Numbered from the stretch's first letter, positions 1 to 25,140 are shown. The stretch is DNA of 64,000 bases from Datnioides undecimradiatus (GCA_008933995.1 WARS01002753.1:186001-250000), one strand, 5' to 3'. The notes: generated from the sequence alone by a model not told the origin. Numbers and translations are program-made.

Positions 1-83
1 TTCTTTTTGTACTGTTTCACTCATAATTTGTAGACTGGTAATGGGTTGAAGGGCTATTTGGACGTATTCCCAATTAAAGTGTA

Positions 84-3000
84 TTAAAGACATAAATGCA
101 AAGTAATAGGAGCATACCTCAGTCCTAGCATGATGTCGGTATAACTGGCGTGTCCGGAGTCCACCAGCTCCTTGGCAACGTGGACATTGTCAGCCAGAAT
201 GTCCACCTTCCAGTGCATGTTTGAGACAAACTCTCTGAAGAAAATCTTGAGGTTCTTTTGGTACAAACACTCCTGGAAGAAGATTACCGCTTCATCTGTC
301 CACTGTCCATCCGCTCTGACCGGTTTCACCCCTCTCAGGATGCAGGGGTATGTAACTTTTGGTATTTTCGTTAGTTCCACTGGAAGCCTCTTGAGCTTGG
401 AGCAGTTTTGGTACGGCATGCATTCATAATGGCCGTAATCCACCAGGTTCAGGATCGCTGTGGTGTCAGAGTGTACAATTTCTGCCCTGCACCACTTGTT
501 CTTGGTGTTGGATTTCAATAGGCAGCAGGTGCCAGGGACAAGGTGGGCTTCAGGTAGAGGAAGCATCTGCCCAGGTAGGTTGTCCAACATTATAGACACT
601 TGGTTCATAACAAGAAGAGAGTCATCCAGGAGAACACAAAACTCAAAGGGAGTTGTAACGGCAGCAGCAAAGCCAGAGTATGCTTTGTCTGTATCAACAG
701 GAGCAAAGACAAATTGCTGAGGTTGGATTGTGTTCGAGCTGGCTTTTCCTTCTCCTTGCTCATTTTGGGTTTCAGTAGGTGATGGCATGACCTCTTCATT
801 GTGCTGCAGTGAGGTTGTAATTTGACAAATGAGAAAAAGTCCATTCACGATTACTTCAACTTTCCAAAGCTTATTAGCTTGTGAATAACACACAAACATG
901 AGCTTTACTTCTTTGCCTATCATTGGCTTGAGAGTTTCACACCAGAATTTGTGAGAACCCTTTCCTTCACTGAACCCAAAGCAGTTCACCTTACACAAAA
1001 CTGCGAAGTTTGGCATTTCTGTCAGGTCACTACACAACTGCCTGATTGAGCAACTTTCAATTGCTTCTTTTTTTCCATGATCTATGAGGAGGACTTTAAA
1101 TTTTTCCTGCCATACATGTTTAACAACAGCCCTGTGCCACTGCTTGTCGCTGTGTACCTGAACTAAGCACTTGAGGCCTGGTTTGACATCCTTATCAGCC
1201 ACCACCTCACACTTGTGTATGTTGTCAGCTATGTGACTTTCCAGTGCAGAAAGCAGTTCATTGGTCCTATTTAGTCTGACATAAAAGTTGCTGTTACTCA
1301 GCACAGACAGAACTGTACAATCCTCTGTGTCTTTAGCTTGAATAGCAGGCGGTATGATCCTACCTGCACAATCACTTTTAGCTTTGACACAGGATTTCAT
1401 GGTTCTCCTTTGGTTCCTCTTAGAACTACTCTTGATTCTGGTGAGTGTTCTATAGTAGCCACAGGTTTTTACCTTTAGTTTGGTTAACACAGGGGCAGGT
1501 GGTAGTTCAAGAATGAATTTACCAGGAGTAGGAGTTATTCTTTCGGGCATACTTGTTTCATTTTCATTTAGCTCTTTTTTCATGTGGTTCTCTTCACAGG
1601 TTCTCTCTGTATCTTCTGTTTCAGGTGAACTCAGAGGAACCTTGTCATCTTTTTCAGTTCCATCACTACTTTCAAGCATAGCTTCAAGTGGGGCTGGAAG
1701 ACCAGATGATTCATTGAGAATCTCCACCTTGACCTTCCAGTGATTTCCATTTTGATGGACAAAATCAACCATGAGAGGCTTATCCATTACAGCATCATGG
1801 AAAGACGTATCGTTTTTGTATGTGTTTGAGTCCAATAGGGAGCATGATATGCAGAGTCTTGGCTGAGAGAGATACTCTTTTGGTATCGAGTAGATTTTCT
1901 CCCTTCCCACAACCACTGAGTTTCCATAGTCTACAAACTCAACTTTGAAACAGGAACTTCCCTCAAAGCCTCTCACAGCAGAACGATACAGAGCACCGTC
2001 TTCCTCATACTCAGCCAGAACAAGGTCATTAACTCTTAAAGAGGTGGCAGTCTTTAAGGAGTCTCTGGAGACGTATGAGTTTAGATCTTCACCAATTTTC
2101 AAGATGGCAGGTTCATCCTCTGACAGTTGAAGGAAAAAACTGTTGATTGAGTCTATGTGGGAGACAAAACACTTTGCCCTGAAACCGTCTGTCACATGAA
2201 TCTCAGGCAAACACGAGCGCTGAGGAATCTCTGTTTTTTCTGTATACTGTAGTTCCTCTGACTCTGTGTTTGTGTCACAGTTCTCTCCTACCATCGTGTT
2301 GTGTGTGTTACCATCATGTTTTTCTTTAGGGTTTTTCTGAGGTTTTACAGGGAAGCAGTCTTTTGCATTGTCTTCACTTTGTTCTTTCACTTTTGTTCTC
2401 TTGCTCTTAGCTTTATCATCAACATTGTTTTGGTTGTTTTCTTTCTTTACATGGGGTGTACGACCCACTCTGTGGGCAACTGATGTGGGAGAATTTGAAG
2501 ATTGCCCATCACACTGATTCTTGCGCTTGACTTTACAGTTTGGGTTTCTTATGTAGTGATTTTTAAGTTTTGTGTTTGTGCTGCTTATACCAAAACTCAC
2601 AACCATCTTTGGTTTGGGTGATAGACTGAGAATGAGCTCTTTCACCTTTTCATTGATGCTAACTTCTCCATCAAACAGTTCAACCTCAAATGACCCATCT
2701 TCACGGTTTCCAACTATGATGGCTCTCACTTGCTTGTTGAGGACTGCACCATCAAGCCATTCCTTGGCATGTGCACAGAGGTCTTCCTTGGACACTGAAG
2801 CAAGGCTACATCTCACAGCCTGCATAGGTGTGTACAACAAATCAGTTGAGTCTCTCGGTATAAACATGACGTTGGTTTTCTCAGTTATATCTGTGTTTCC
2901 ATAATCCACAAAAAACACACTGAAATGCAGAGGTGACTGAACAGGACGTGCCACGCCTCTATACCAGTTGCCATCCAAATATTTTGCCAAGCAAAGCTTT

Positions 3001-6000
3001 CTCACAACAGCTCGCGTACTAGCTTTCATCATTTTCTCACTCTGCTCCGAGATTTTTTTTTCAAGCTCTTCAATGATGTCAGCATTTCTCTCAAGGTGGC
3101 AGTAGACCTCCAACTGACTGCTAACATGAGTTACATAGACGTGTTCTTCATTTCCAAGACTCAGATCATATGAAGAGAAGACAAAGGACTCAGGAAACAC
3201 TGTTGACATTTGTTTGGTGGCGACTGTTGGTTCTCTTGCTAGGCCCTGTTCCAAGAGCAAATTCATTATGCTCTGTTGCGTTTGGGTGTTGTAGAGGTCC
3301 ACAACATTGCACAGCCCTTTGTTTTTCACATTTAACTGAGAGACAACCTTACATCTTAGACCACAGGTGCTGTCTCTGACAAAATCTTTCAGCTTGTTGC
3401 ACACCTCCAGACTCCAGTTCTCACAGTTCTCAGGATCAGCAGATTCAATTAGGTTGTAAAGGCTGCACCTCAAAGCTTGTCCTTCCAAATAACTATGTTC
3501 TGGGATTATAGCCTGAAGATCCTGCTCCTCAATTTGGAAAGTACAGCCATAATCAATTAACATTACTTTTACATGACCTTTCTCTTTTCCTGTGATTAAG
3601 GCCCTGTGCCATCGTCCATCTTCAGGTGACTTGGCAACACAACATGAATCCCCGGGTTGGAGGGTGACTGTGTGAGTTGAGTAATATAGCTGTATTTTAT
3701 CCATCAGTGCCTCTAAAGCTGGAATCTTCTGCAGAGGTTGGCACCAAAAATCTGATGGTGAGTTGATGTAAGAGCAACACACAGCAAACTCACACCCAGG
3801 CTTAGTGCTTAATGCCTTGAAGCAAGTAGGGACTTGGGTGTTTTCAGTTTCATTTTTGCACTGTTTCTCCTCCCCACCGCAATCCTCAAGTTGTTTTGTA
3901 TTCCCATTGATGTCTGGTGTTACAGTATAACCTGGGCACCTTGGTTTTTCTGTCACATCTGTGATATTTTGCGCATTGAGCTCCATGGGAATGTTGTTCC
4001 AGTACTCAGCTTGTTTTGAAGAGATGAGGAGCTCAGTCATACTTAGCCTGCAGTCACTTCCCATCTCATGGAGATCAACGACAAACTTGTTTCTTCTCAT
4101 CTGGACAACATGGACTAGCAGGGCTTTGTTTGACACAGCTCTTCTGAAAAAGTCAGAGTTGGTGCTGGTCCAGACTTCATCTGAAGGAAGAACATTAACA
4201 AGAGAACAACAGAAGGCAAATGGTGACTTGCTGGCAAATGTCTTCGGTATCTTCTTGATCAGCATCTGTGGCACTTTCTCAATGTTCCCAAAATCGATAA
4301 AAAAAACTTCAGCTCCATGTTTAAGAATGTCTGTCACTACACCCCTGTAGAAATGCATGTCTTTCTCATACAGTGCACAACAAAGTGTGCCAAGCTCAGG
4401 GTTCAACAGAACATCTTGATCCAATTTCACTTGACTGAAGTGATCTTCCATTTTTGTCATCATTTCTTCAAAGTCATTGTTGCGATTTTGTGTTCGTACC
4501 CAGAAGTGGTTTGGATTTCGGACATGCTCGGCATAGCCCACAAAGACAGAGCCTACCTGCACCTCTTCTGCTTCCAGTGTTCTACCCAATGCTTCACACA
4601 TGATTGTCTCATGGTAAAAATAGCCACCATGCTGGGACAATTCTTCTGTCTCAAAAATGGACTCAACCTTGATCTTAGGAAACTCTATAATTGGTTCCTG
4701 TTCCATTACATGATTGTCTTCAGCACCAACCACCATGACAGAGTAGAGATGCTGTTGTTCATTAAAGCTTCTGATCACCACATCCAACACTTTTCCAAGC
4801 AAGCCTTCCTTAAGAAAACTCAACTGCTGAGCTCTAACTGCTTCATCCGGATCCCCCAATGAAAAGAGTGAGCATGGAAACGCCATGATGGGTGTTGAAT
4901 CGAAAGCAGGAGGCAACCTGTAGACATTCTCAAGTTTGACAGACTCAAAGAATCCATAGTCAATGAACAAAACTCTAACTTGAGAGTTTACTGGCAGAAA
5001 CTGCACAAAGCCCCTGTACCATTTCCAATCCTTGCCTTGAACAGCGCACAGTAAACCCAAGTTCTCTGGAGTGTTCTGTTTGCGCTCTTTAGTTCTGTGC
5101 TCACAAATTGTAGCCATCTTATTTGACATCTCCCTAAGATCTGTTTCCATACTGACCATTTGACAATAAAACAGCCCAGGGTGGACAGCAGCACTTACGC
5201 GCACTTTGGCACGTGTCCCACAACTCAGCCTGGGCCCACAGAATGACAGAATGTCTTCATATCCCTGCAACCCAGGCATTTTGAAGCAAAGTTCTCTTGG
5301 TTTTTCAATGAGTAAGTCAGGAACTGGCTCTATGTTATGTTTCAGCGGCACCTCTGTGAGCATCTCAACCAAGAGGAGGAAGGTATCTGTGTCCACGTGC
5401 CTCCCAAAACCATGTCTAACAAGTTCAATGTTGATATCAGGGGTTTCTAGTAAGAGCACTTTGTGGGGCAGGAGGGCTTGGATGTAACCTGTGATATTTC
5501 TTCCAACTAGGTTTGAGAAGTATTCCTCCACTACAGAATGAGGACAGCTTTGAAGCAGCATTACATTTGCAAGAAACCCGCAAACTATCTTGGGAGGCAG
5601 GATGAACAGTTCGTTTGAACAGGAAGATATGTTGGCAATGTCGACACTCAAGACATTACCATGATCTATGAGGAAAACATCAAACAAGTCCTCTTTTCGG
5701 TTCTGAACTCTTCCTCTGTACCAGCGGGCTGAAGTCAAATCCTCTACGAGGCAAAACTCTCCAATATCCACAGCAGCTTCGGTCTTAGGTATGTTCTGTA
5801 TTTCCCCTTGCAAGATGTTATAGTCAAGTTCACATATGGTAAGGTACTGTCCCTGGAAGTGTATCAGCGTTGCTTCAGGGTTCCAGTCCAAGTGAGTTAC
5901 CTTGAGGTCCACTGGCCAAAGGGCACACGGTGCAGATGGACCATAACTATAAGACCTGCAAATATAAGTGAATTTCATTATTGTCCCTAAATTGTATTAA

Positions 6001-6696
6001 CAGCCTTAAATCTTAACTTAATTGCCAGCTGTCGATTACTAGATGGCCTGGTGTGTGGATCAAGATAAAGCCCATGTTGTGTCCAAAATAACTCTTTCAT
6101 TAATGACTTCTTATGTTATCAAGGCTCAGGAGTTTACTTTACAGTAAGCTTCCTGCTTACTGTACTGAAATTTCTTACACCCACCATGTGCTGCATATAT
6201 TTCATACTCATATTTCATGGTCAGTCAAATAAAATGGTAGTCAAGGACTGTTTTCAAAAATCATGCACATCTTCAACAATCTATAAGAAGCAGAGAAACT
6301 AATTTGACTCCTATGTCAGCTTCTCTGCATTAGCTTACTTCCCAGTGTTCCCATGATGTACTTAGCTTCTCTCTCTCAGCAATTACGTGTCAACCGTGGT
6401 TCCTGTTCAACACCCACTGCTTCAACTATTATCATTACAAACACCATTACCATTGCGATAACTTTATACCTCTACATGGCACTTGCATTGTGCCACTGTA
6501 AGTTCTTTCTGTTTGCAAAACTTGAACAGAATTTCAGAGACAGCCTTTGTATAAGCTCAAAGACCTTTTGTTCATTAGTAGTATATGTAAGAACATGGCA
6601 GCAGAATGCCAATTCACTTGTGCAGCATTATTTGACTTACTTTTGATGTTCGGAGCCCATCACTGAGTGCATGGCAGCAGCATCAGTGACCTTCAT
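84..6696 (-). CDS. tdrd15: Multi-Tudor domain germline protein, probably tdrd15 (giant exon plus one small 5' coding exon)
   Basis: A single open frame of about 1,960 codons holds eight extended Tudor repeats. Each has the W/Y-[YHC]-R-[GAS] strand followed about 20 residues later by a D-[YFH]-G turn, at roughly residues 70-130, 300-360, 525-580, 770-830, 985-1045, 1310-1370, 1595-1655 and 1810-1870. Family knowledge: such proteins bind symmetrically dimethylated arginines of Piwi proteins and act in germ granules in the piRNA pathway. A Lys/Asn/Glu-rich low-complexity linker lies between repeats 5 and 6 (about residues 1150-1250). Length and the N-terminal repeat fit TDRD15 better than TDRD6, the main alternative. 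The ATG at 5978 is probably intronic: an acceptor (ttatatttgcag) precedes 5955, and an upstream exon at 6641-6696 joins it in phase. The frame stops at 84-86, but a donor-like CTGAG/GTATGC at 118/117 suggests the real C-terminus may lie off the left edge. No AATAAA follows the stop inside the window. Confidence 0.8.
5956..6640 (-). other. tdrd15 coding intron
   Basis: AT-rich 685-base stretch between the two predicted coding exons. It has no coding signal. It contains a 10-bp perfect inverted repeat TACAGTAAGC / GCTTACTGTA with a 5-base loop at 6140-6164. Confidence 0.55.
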
Positions 6697-6699
6697 ATC
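6641..6699 (-). CDS. tdrd15: Predicted 5' coding exon of tdrd15 (start codon at 6696)
   Basis: On the minus strand a tttag acceptor is followed three bases later by an ATG at 6696-6694, 18 codons, two extra bases and a gtaagt donor (6640-6635). The two-base remainder AA plus the first base G of the exon starting at 5955 gives a Lys codon and enters the long frame exactly. The predicted N-terminus MKVTDAAAMHSVMGSEHQK replaces the eight codons read from the intron. Seen in sequence: splice sites and phase. Inferred: actual use. Two further in-frame ATGs (codons 9 and 13) could also serve as starts. Confidence 0.62.
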
Positions 6700-7928
6700 C
6701 TAAACAGAACCTAAAAGTGAAAATTTTATTACATGAAAGCTATTCATATAAAATATGAAAAACATGAAACAGCACTGATGTTAACCTTTAAAGCATATAA
6801 ACCCTGTATAACCTTTATTAAGGCTATACTGTGAAATATTAATTTTGTATTATTTATCTTACAAAAATTTGGAAATCCTTTCAAGCAAATTTATGATATA
6901 GAATTTTGACAATACAAAGTTAATTTAACTTTAAACTGTGTCGATGTTTAGGTGATAGAAAAAATATCTGAGGTCTTGAATAGATTATATTTAAGATCAG
7001 ATTTTGTCATTTGTGTGGCCAAAACATAATACATTTTAAATGCCAGAAATGTTGAATTCTTAATTGTACTTGTGATTTATTTATCCAAACATAACTTGGC
7101 AGTGTTTTAAGTCAATTTCCAGTCTGATTGGGCAAATTCAAGTATCCAAAATAACACAAAAATAGTTGATATTGGTAGAGGACATGTATGGATCAAAATA
7201 AAACATACTAATCTTCTAATATATGTGTATCTGCAAAAATGCACTTTCATCCTGGCATCTCCCCCACAAGAAACATTGAAATACACAGTCGCATCAGTGT
7301 ATAAATACTATTTTTTAGCTATTTACTTATAAGAAATATAACTAGTTATAGCCAATCACAAGTTAACATTATGCTAATTTTATTACCTTCAATTGTCATC
7401 GTTGGCACTTATATTGATAAATTACAGTGACATGACTGATGTGTACCATGCTTTCATAAAATGCAAACTTATATACTTAATATTAAGAAACTCCATTTTA
7501 TTATTGTTGTTGTATCAGCTTTATTTAATTGCCATAAAGTTGACAAAACACGCACGTGCGCTACAGTGACAGGTTTCGGTCTTAGCTATCTAGCTAACAA
7601 AGTTAGTTTAAACTTTAGCAATATCATTGTGCCTAAAATTTAGTTTAAGAATTAGAAATTTGGCAAAACTGTCGTCCCACTAAATCCACAGGGTACAAGA
7701 CGATGTCGGGACAGACCTAAATGGTCTGCAGAGTATTTCATGGTGATGTGACGTTACAGTGAGTGGAGTTCGTAGAGCTAATGATGCTAGCGAGCATTAT
7801 GCTAACATTAGAAAGCGCTAATTTCACGGTTCGGTCCGATATTCAGCCTACATTGTATTTGGTTTTATCTCAGAGTACTCTCCGCGGCACACTTCAGGTT
7901 AAATTTTGGCTACCTGACCGCTTCCTAC
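6700..7928 (-). other. tdrd15 5' UTR intron (predicted)
   Basis: Very AT-rich stretch bounded by a donor-like gtagga (7928-7923, minus strand) and the tttag acceptor at 6700. I see no gene in it. GCTAGC/GCTAAC-type words repeat near 7570-7800, a common low-information feature of fish DNA. Confidence 0.45.
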
Positions 7929-8040
7929 CTTTTCCGCTTCGGCATGGGTGCAACCTGTCAAGACGCGGCGCCCTAAGAGGTGCGGCAACACGTGACTGAC
8001 CTCACTTCCGGCTTCTGCTCCTTCAATTAAGGTCAGCGTT
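7929..8040 (-). promoter_or_regulatory. Probable tdrd15 promoter and first non-coding exon
   Basis: This GC/CpG-richer island stands out from AT-rich flanks. On the plus strand it shows CACGTG (7989-7994) and ACTTCCGG, an ETS/GABP-type site (8004-8011). On the minus strand, AAAAG/gtagga at 7929/7928 is a good splice donor, so the first tdrd15 exon probably ends here. That exon carries an ATG (7945-7943). The start site itself is not defined by the sequence, and transcription in the plus direction is also possible. Confidence 0.5.
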
Positions 8041-8986
8041 TGTTTTGAGTTGGAGTTAAAATCTTTACTGATGATATAAAATGAATATATGATACGTAAT
8101 TTCCCATTTAGAAATGATCCTTGTTTAGTTTTATGCTGAATTTATAACGTAATTGCTTATTTTTCTGTTTTTCATACCTAAGGTTTATATTTCAGCCGTG
8201 GTGCCCAAACTCCTTAATCCTCAACGGTAAGACAAACATCTTTTGCTTATTGTTAAAATGCAGTAGTTTCTGGGATCCCAGGTTTCTTTATTTGACTAAC
8301 TTCCTGCTCAGAAAAAAAATAAGAACCTACATATTTGCACAGCATTATATCGACTTACGGGCTGTTGTGATATCATTCTTTGCTCTTTTTTATTTTTTAA
8401 AAAAGCAACCAAGAAAGATTTGTCAAAGATGCATTTGCTATACAGTATTTTAACAGAAAAGGTGTTGATAGGTACATTGTTTTGGATCGTGTGGTGCAGT
8501 GCTGGCACAACTGGTCGATGAGATGAGTAGTAGCCTGTAGATAAAAGATGAATTAACCTCAATTTTGATGATTGGTTAATGGTATGAATCATAAATCAAG
8601 CAAAACCACTAAACAGCATCAAGTTCTAGCTGCTTAATTGTATTAATTTGCCACTTTGACCAGTTTACATTGTCTTTTTGGTTTTGGACTGTTGGCCTGA
8701 CAAAAACAAATACTTGAGAGTATGATTTCTTGGTAATGTCTTCTTGTGTTTTGGGAAACTGCTGTTATTTTCAGACATTTATGACATTTTCAGCAGAGTA
8801 AGTCACATAAAGTAAGGAGTTAAAGTTATACTAAACTTAATGTTAACACATGTGGCCAACACAATAAGATTCAGCTGAGATGCACATACAGGTATTTCTG
8901 CTTTCACAACTAAATAAAGTGAAATCAAAGTTACTTTGGCACTTCTGACTCAAATCCCTGCTGGTTTTTATGTGTATATAACTTTG
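8041..8986. other. tdrd15-rfx6 intergenic spacer
   Basis: About 0.95 kb between the two divergent promoters. No gene is seen. Bases about 8640-8800 resemble the inner part of a dispersed teleost repeat (words such as gttttggactgttgg and ttttgggaaactgctg); see the entry at 9826. Confidence 0.45.
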
Positions 8987-8994
8987 TATAAAGG
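8987..8994 (+). promoter_or_regulatory. TATA box of rfx6 (putative)
   Basis: TATAAAGG followed by GCC lies 423 bases before the proposed rfx6 ATG, which would place transcription start near 9017-9020 and give a 5' UTR of about 400 bases. No other TATA-like site of this quality lies between here and the ATG. Inferred from motif and position only. Confidence 0.45.
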
Positions 8995-9416
8995 GCCAGC
9001 TGACTGTGGGAGGCAGGATGGATGGACAGATGGATGAGGGTTTTTCTGTTAATCATTAATAACCTGGATTAGTCCCAGTCTTCTGTAAATATGATGAATG
9101 CATCCACGGGTTCATTAGCTCTGCCTTCCCTCAGCATGGCTTTATTAGTCTGAGGTTCCTCTCTCAGGTTTATCAGCTGAGCAGCTTATTTCACTTTTCT
9201 TTATGTTGGACTAAAATGCTGGACGCGGTCTTTTCCTGGACTTGTGTGAAGGTGGGACTGACAAACAGTGGTTAAAGGTTGCGTGCAGATCGGATTCACG
9301 GTCTTAAGGACAAATGAGCTGCAGTGGACTTCTTTCTCCACCAAAGGATAAATTCAATTGTTTTCTTCCTCCTTTTCTTTGGTCGATTCGTTTATTGCCG
9401 TTTATTTTACGTTACT

Positions 9417-21998
<12,582 letters not shown>

Positions 21999-22270
21999 CA
22001 CGCAACACGTGCACGTTCAGGGTGGGTGAAGCCAAAGCGGAGTGAGTGAGGCGACGAGTGGCGACCAGGGTCAAATCCAAACTGTAAGGTACCTTATCGG
22101 AGGAGGACAGGACACTTCTGCACACAGAGGTACAATAACAGTGTATGAAAAGACTGGAAAGATATTTATTAGCATCAAAAACGTGGATTATCGCTAAAAA
22201 ATGTGGAATATAATCACAGATGTTGTTGCTGAATGATGCGCGCGCTGTAAATAAATCTTTGTTAGTCACC
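21999..22270 (+). terminator. rfx6 3' UTR and polyadenylation signal
   Basis: About 250 bases after the TGA stands a canonical AATAAA (22250-22255), followed by T/GT-rich sequence (tctttgttag) suitable as a downstream element. The cleavage site is inferred at about 22265-22275. Confidence 0.65.
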
Positions 22271-23560
22271 GTGGCGTTCTGTTCATTGACCCCGGGTCAA
22301 AGCCTGCTTCTCTGTGTCCTGCTGCAGCTCAGCACAGTAGCTTTAGCTAATAGCATTAGCTGCAGCCTGTCTGCAGCAGCTCTCTCCAGTCTGCAGCAGC
22401 ATGTTTCTTCAGGAAGTTGTGCTTTGGTTCAGGGTTTCTTCTCTTCTCTGGCTGCCAGTAGTCATCCCGGTTACACTGCTCCCTGCAGAGCCGATGGGCA
22501 GCAGCGACAGCGTGTGGACGGGAGCGTTAGCATCCGTTTGGAGCAACAGCTAGCCGCGACTTCAGCACGTCCTGATCCGATAAATCCGTTAAGTGTCTCT
22601 TACAGGAAGTGTTTTCTGTCCTACCTGTCTGTGGTTTAAAGAGACTGTGTCGACAGCGGCTCCGCTTCAGGTCGATCAGTGCTGCCACAGTAGGTTAATC
22701 AGCAGCATTTTGACCCTCTGACGTGAGGATTTGCTGGCTTTCTCCATCATCTGCCATCGTTTATTGAATATCTTTGAGTTTTCGGCTTCCGGTCGGTTTA
22801 AAACTCACCTTTTAAACACAACAAGGAGCAAATTCACTGAAAAATGAATCTGCACGTCAACTGAAAATGCTCTTTAACGGCAATCAAGATATCTTCTGCA
22901 AGCTAACATGTTTGCAGGAGCTATAATGCTTGAATGATTTATTTTGCATGCTCACAAGGAAAAAACGTTTGCTAATGAAGCGCAAGCTGCAGCCGAGGCT
23001 GCTGGGAACTTGGGTAGTTTTCTAACAGGTGTTTTCTCACAAATTGACCCTTTGGACTGATTTGCACAGATGGCGGCGCCTCGTTAGGAGTCAGAGGAGA
23101 AGCAAAGTCCTTAAAATTCACACTTGGGAGGAACATGATGCCTCCGGCGTCACGGCAATCCGTCCAGCATTTGTGCAGATGCATCAAACACTGTGACTGT
23201 GAGGCTAAAAACCATAAATCAGGTGTTTCCAGTAGCTCCTCTGGCCGCAGGGATTATCTCCACGCTGCGTCTGGTTGCACGTTTGGCCACTTATTCATCG
23301 GCAGTCATAATGGAGATGTTGATCAGGACGGAGCAGGGAACAGTTTGTGCTCTTCCGGTCAATAATAGACCCCAATGGGATCCTTATCTGGCCCCGATTC
23401 AAAGCCGTCGTGTCAGAGCGTTAAACACACGAGTCTTTAATGGCCTGGGCTCAGAGATTACAGCGAGGAATCAGGAGGAATCGGAGGCAGCGGATCAAAG
23501 TTGGGAGCGTTTGTAATTATTTGGTTTGTCTGTGGCACAATGGAGCGAGATATGACTCTG
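22271..23560. other. Intergenic; candidate conserved non-coding element at 23210-23520
   Basis: No gene is seen. Bases 22330-22400 repeat TCTGCAGCAG words. Bases 23210-23520 are balanced in composition, free of repeats and hold GGATTA (OTX/PITX-type), CTTATCTG (GATA-type) and several TAAT words, which is the look of a vertebrate enhancer. Inference from texture only. Confidence 0.3.
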
Positions 23561-23572
23561 ATAAAGGTGTTT

Positions 23573-23592
23573 AGAGAGAGAGAGAGAGAGAG
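23573..23592 (+). repeat. (GA)10 microsatellite
   Basis: Uninterrupted GA run. Confidence 0.9.
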
Positions 23593-24849
23593 GGGCACGT
23601 GGGGAGGGCGGGCGGACGGTTAACATCACACCGCGGCGACCTCAGTAAAACGTGTCTCCTCTCCTCCTCGAGTCTGCCGGCACCGGAGCAGATGGGACGT
23701 CATAAAACCACGAGATCAAAGGCGACCGAGGCAGATCGAGCGCACGCCGTCCTCCGTAAAGATAAACTCCAGCTCCATCAGGGGTTAAATTTATGTTCTG
23801 AATTCAGACAACAGCAGAAAAACCCAGTTCAGGCTTTGAAATAAAGGTTTCTAGACCACAGACTTATCTCTCAAATTCAAATTTAGCATATTTTAAGTAT
23901 ATTTTTAATATGATTTGCAAAGACTATAGCGACTGTCTCACAATTAAGTTTATTCTTGTACCATCTGAAACACTTTTACACTCCAACCTTGTCACAACAT
24001 CTGAAATCCTGCTTTATTTTATGGATAAATATAATATAATCTATTTATATAAAACTGTATTTCTAATTTTAGACATAATATGAATTGCCTGTAAAGAAAA
24101 GCCCCATTTGAACCCATTAAAACAACATTTAATTGTAAATCTTTTGACTTATTAATCCATATGTGTCTAACTGTATCAATAAGAGACCCCTAGACACGTT
24201 TCATGTTCATGCTGTGTTTAACTCATCAGCTGTTCGCTGACTCAAAGACTCTCTGGGTTAAACACAACAACAGAAAAAGAACATTTATTGCAGTTTATTT
24301 TTATGTTTTCCTTCATGCCATGACCTTAAAAAAGAGGTAATTTAGTCAAATTAATGCACAATTACACTGAAAAAACTCCTTTATGTTGATTTTATGTTGC
24401 AGTTTCTATTTGGTTTTAGCATAAAACGTGTTTTATTTTAAAGGAAAATGCTTTGTTTTTCCTTTAAAAGTCTGAATATGTAGTAGTGGTAATAAAACAC
24501 AAAAAAGTGGTTAAATCGTCCACATCAATACAAATTGAATCCACAGTTTGTGATAGAAATGAAATATAAGGATTCACAATAAAGAATACACAAAACATTA
24601 TATAGAGCAGGTTACAAAGTGTTTTTACAGACAAACTCATTTAAAAAACTGTTTCTGCAGGTTTTCTCGTCTCTTTTCACGCGTTTTAAGTTCATCGTAT
24701 CAGACGTTTATAAAACCAATAAGCTGATAAACACGTATTTGTATTTACGACTGTTTTCAGATGAATGGCGGTGACGTGTCCGCGCCCCCCCCCCCCCTCC
24801 TCCCCCTCTTCACTGGTTTTTATACGTTATCTACTCAGGAGGAAAAATC
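23593..24849. other. Intergenic, mostly AT-rich
   Basis: CpG-bearing unique sequence to about 23790, then AT-rich DNA with no feature. A poly-C tract lies at about 24784-24798. Confidence 0.4.
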
Positions 24850-25140
24850 CATTTCAGGTGCTCGTGCGTCGGCGCAGGGACAGATGGCGGCATATGTAAT
24901 GATTACAGAATCCCCACGTTAAAATACTTTAATTACTAAGTCAATAATGGCTGCAACAATTGCCGGACCTTTAGTGTAAAAACAACAGAAGGCTGAAGGC
25001 AAACTTTGGGCCAATGTTTAACCAGAACTTTGCATTAGAGCCGATTGAGCCGGCCTCCATATGTGAGTCTCCCTCTGCCTGCGTGGTGCAGGTAAGGCCT
25101 ACCTGCTGCATCCGCCGTGAGAAATAACTTTATTCCCACT
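24850..25140. promoter_or_regulatory. Candidate conserved non-coding element with paired ZEB/Snail sites
   Basis: Repeat-free, balanced sequence between AT-rich flanks. It contains TAATTA-type words and, at 25088-25106, the inverted pair GCAGGTA / TACCTGC with a 5-base spacer. CAGGTA and its complement are ZEB and Snail binding words. Conservation cannot be tested here. Confidence 0.35.

Noticed and set aside
4317..4862. 181-codon plus-strand ORF inside the tdrd15 region
   Set aside because: It is antisense to the strong Tudor coding frame, has no domain of its own and no splice context. All plus-strand ORFs between 172 and 5990 are treated as shadows.
84..5978. tdrd15 as an intronless retrocopy
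   Set aside because: The frame is intact over nearly 2,000 codons, a phased 5' exon and acceptor exist, and very large exons are normal in this Tudor family.
5976..5978. ATG at 5978 as the tdrd15 start
   Set aside because: It lies 5' of a good acceptor (tttgcag) and the first eight codons look intronic, while the 6641-6696 exon joins exactly in phase.
6140..6164. 10-bp hairpin in the tdrd15 intron
   Set aside because: Short arms; such a repeat is expected by chance at this window size, so it is noted only in the intron entry.
9324..9416. In-frame extension of rfx6 exon 1 upstream of the ATG
   Set aside because: No ATG in the extension; it is Phe-rich 5' UTR translation.
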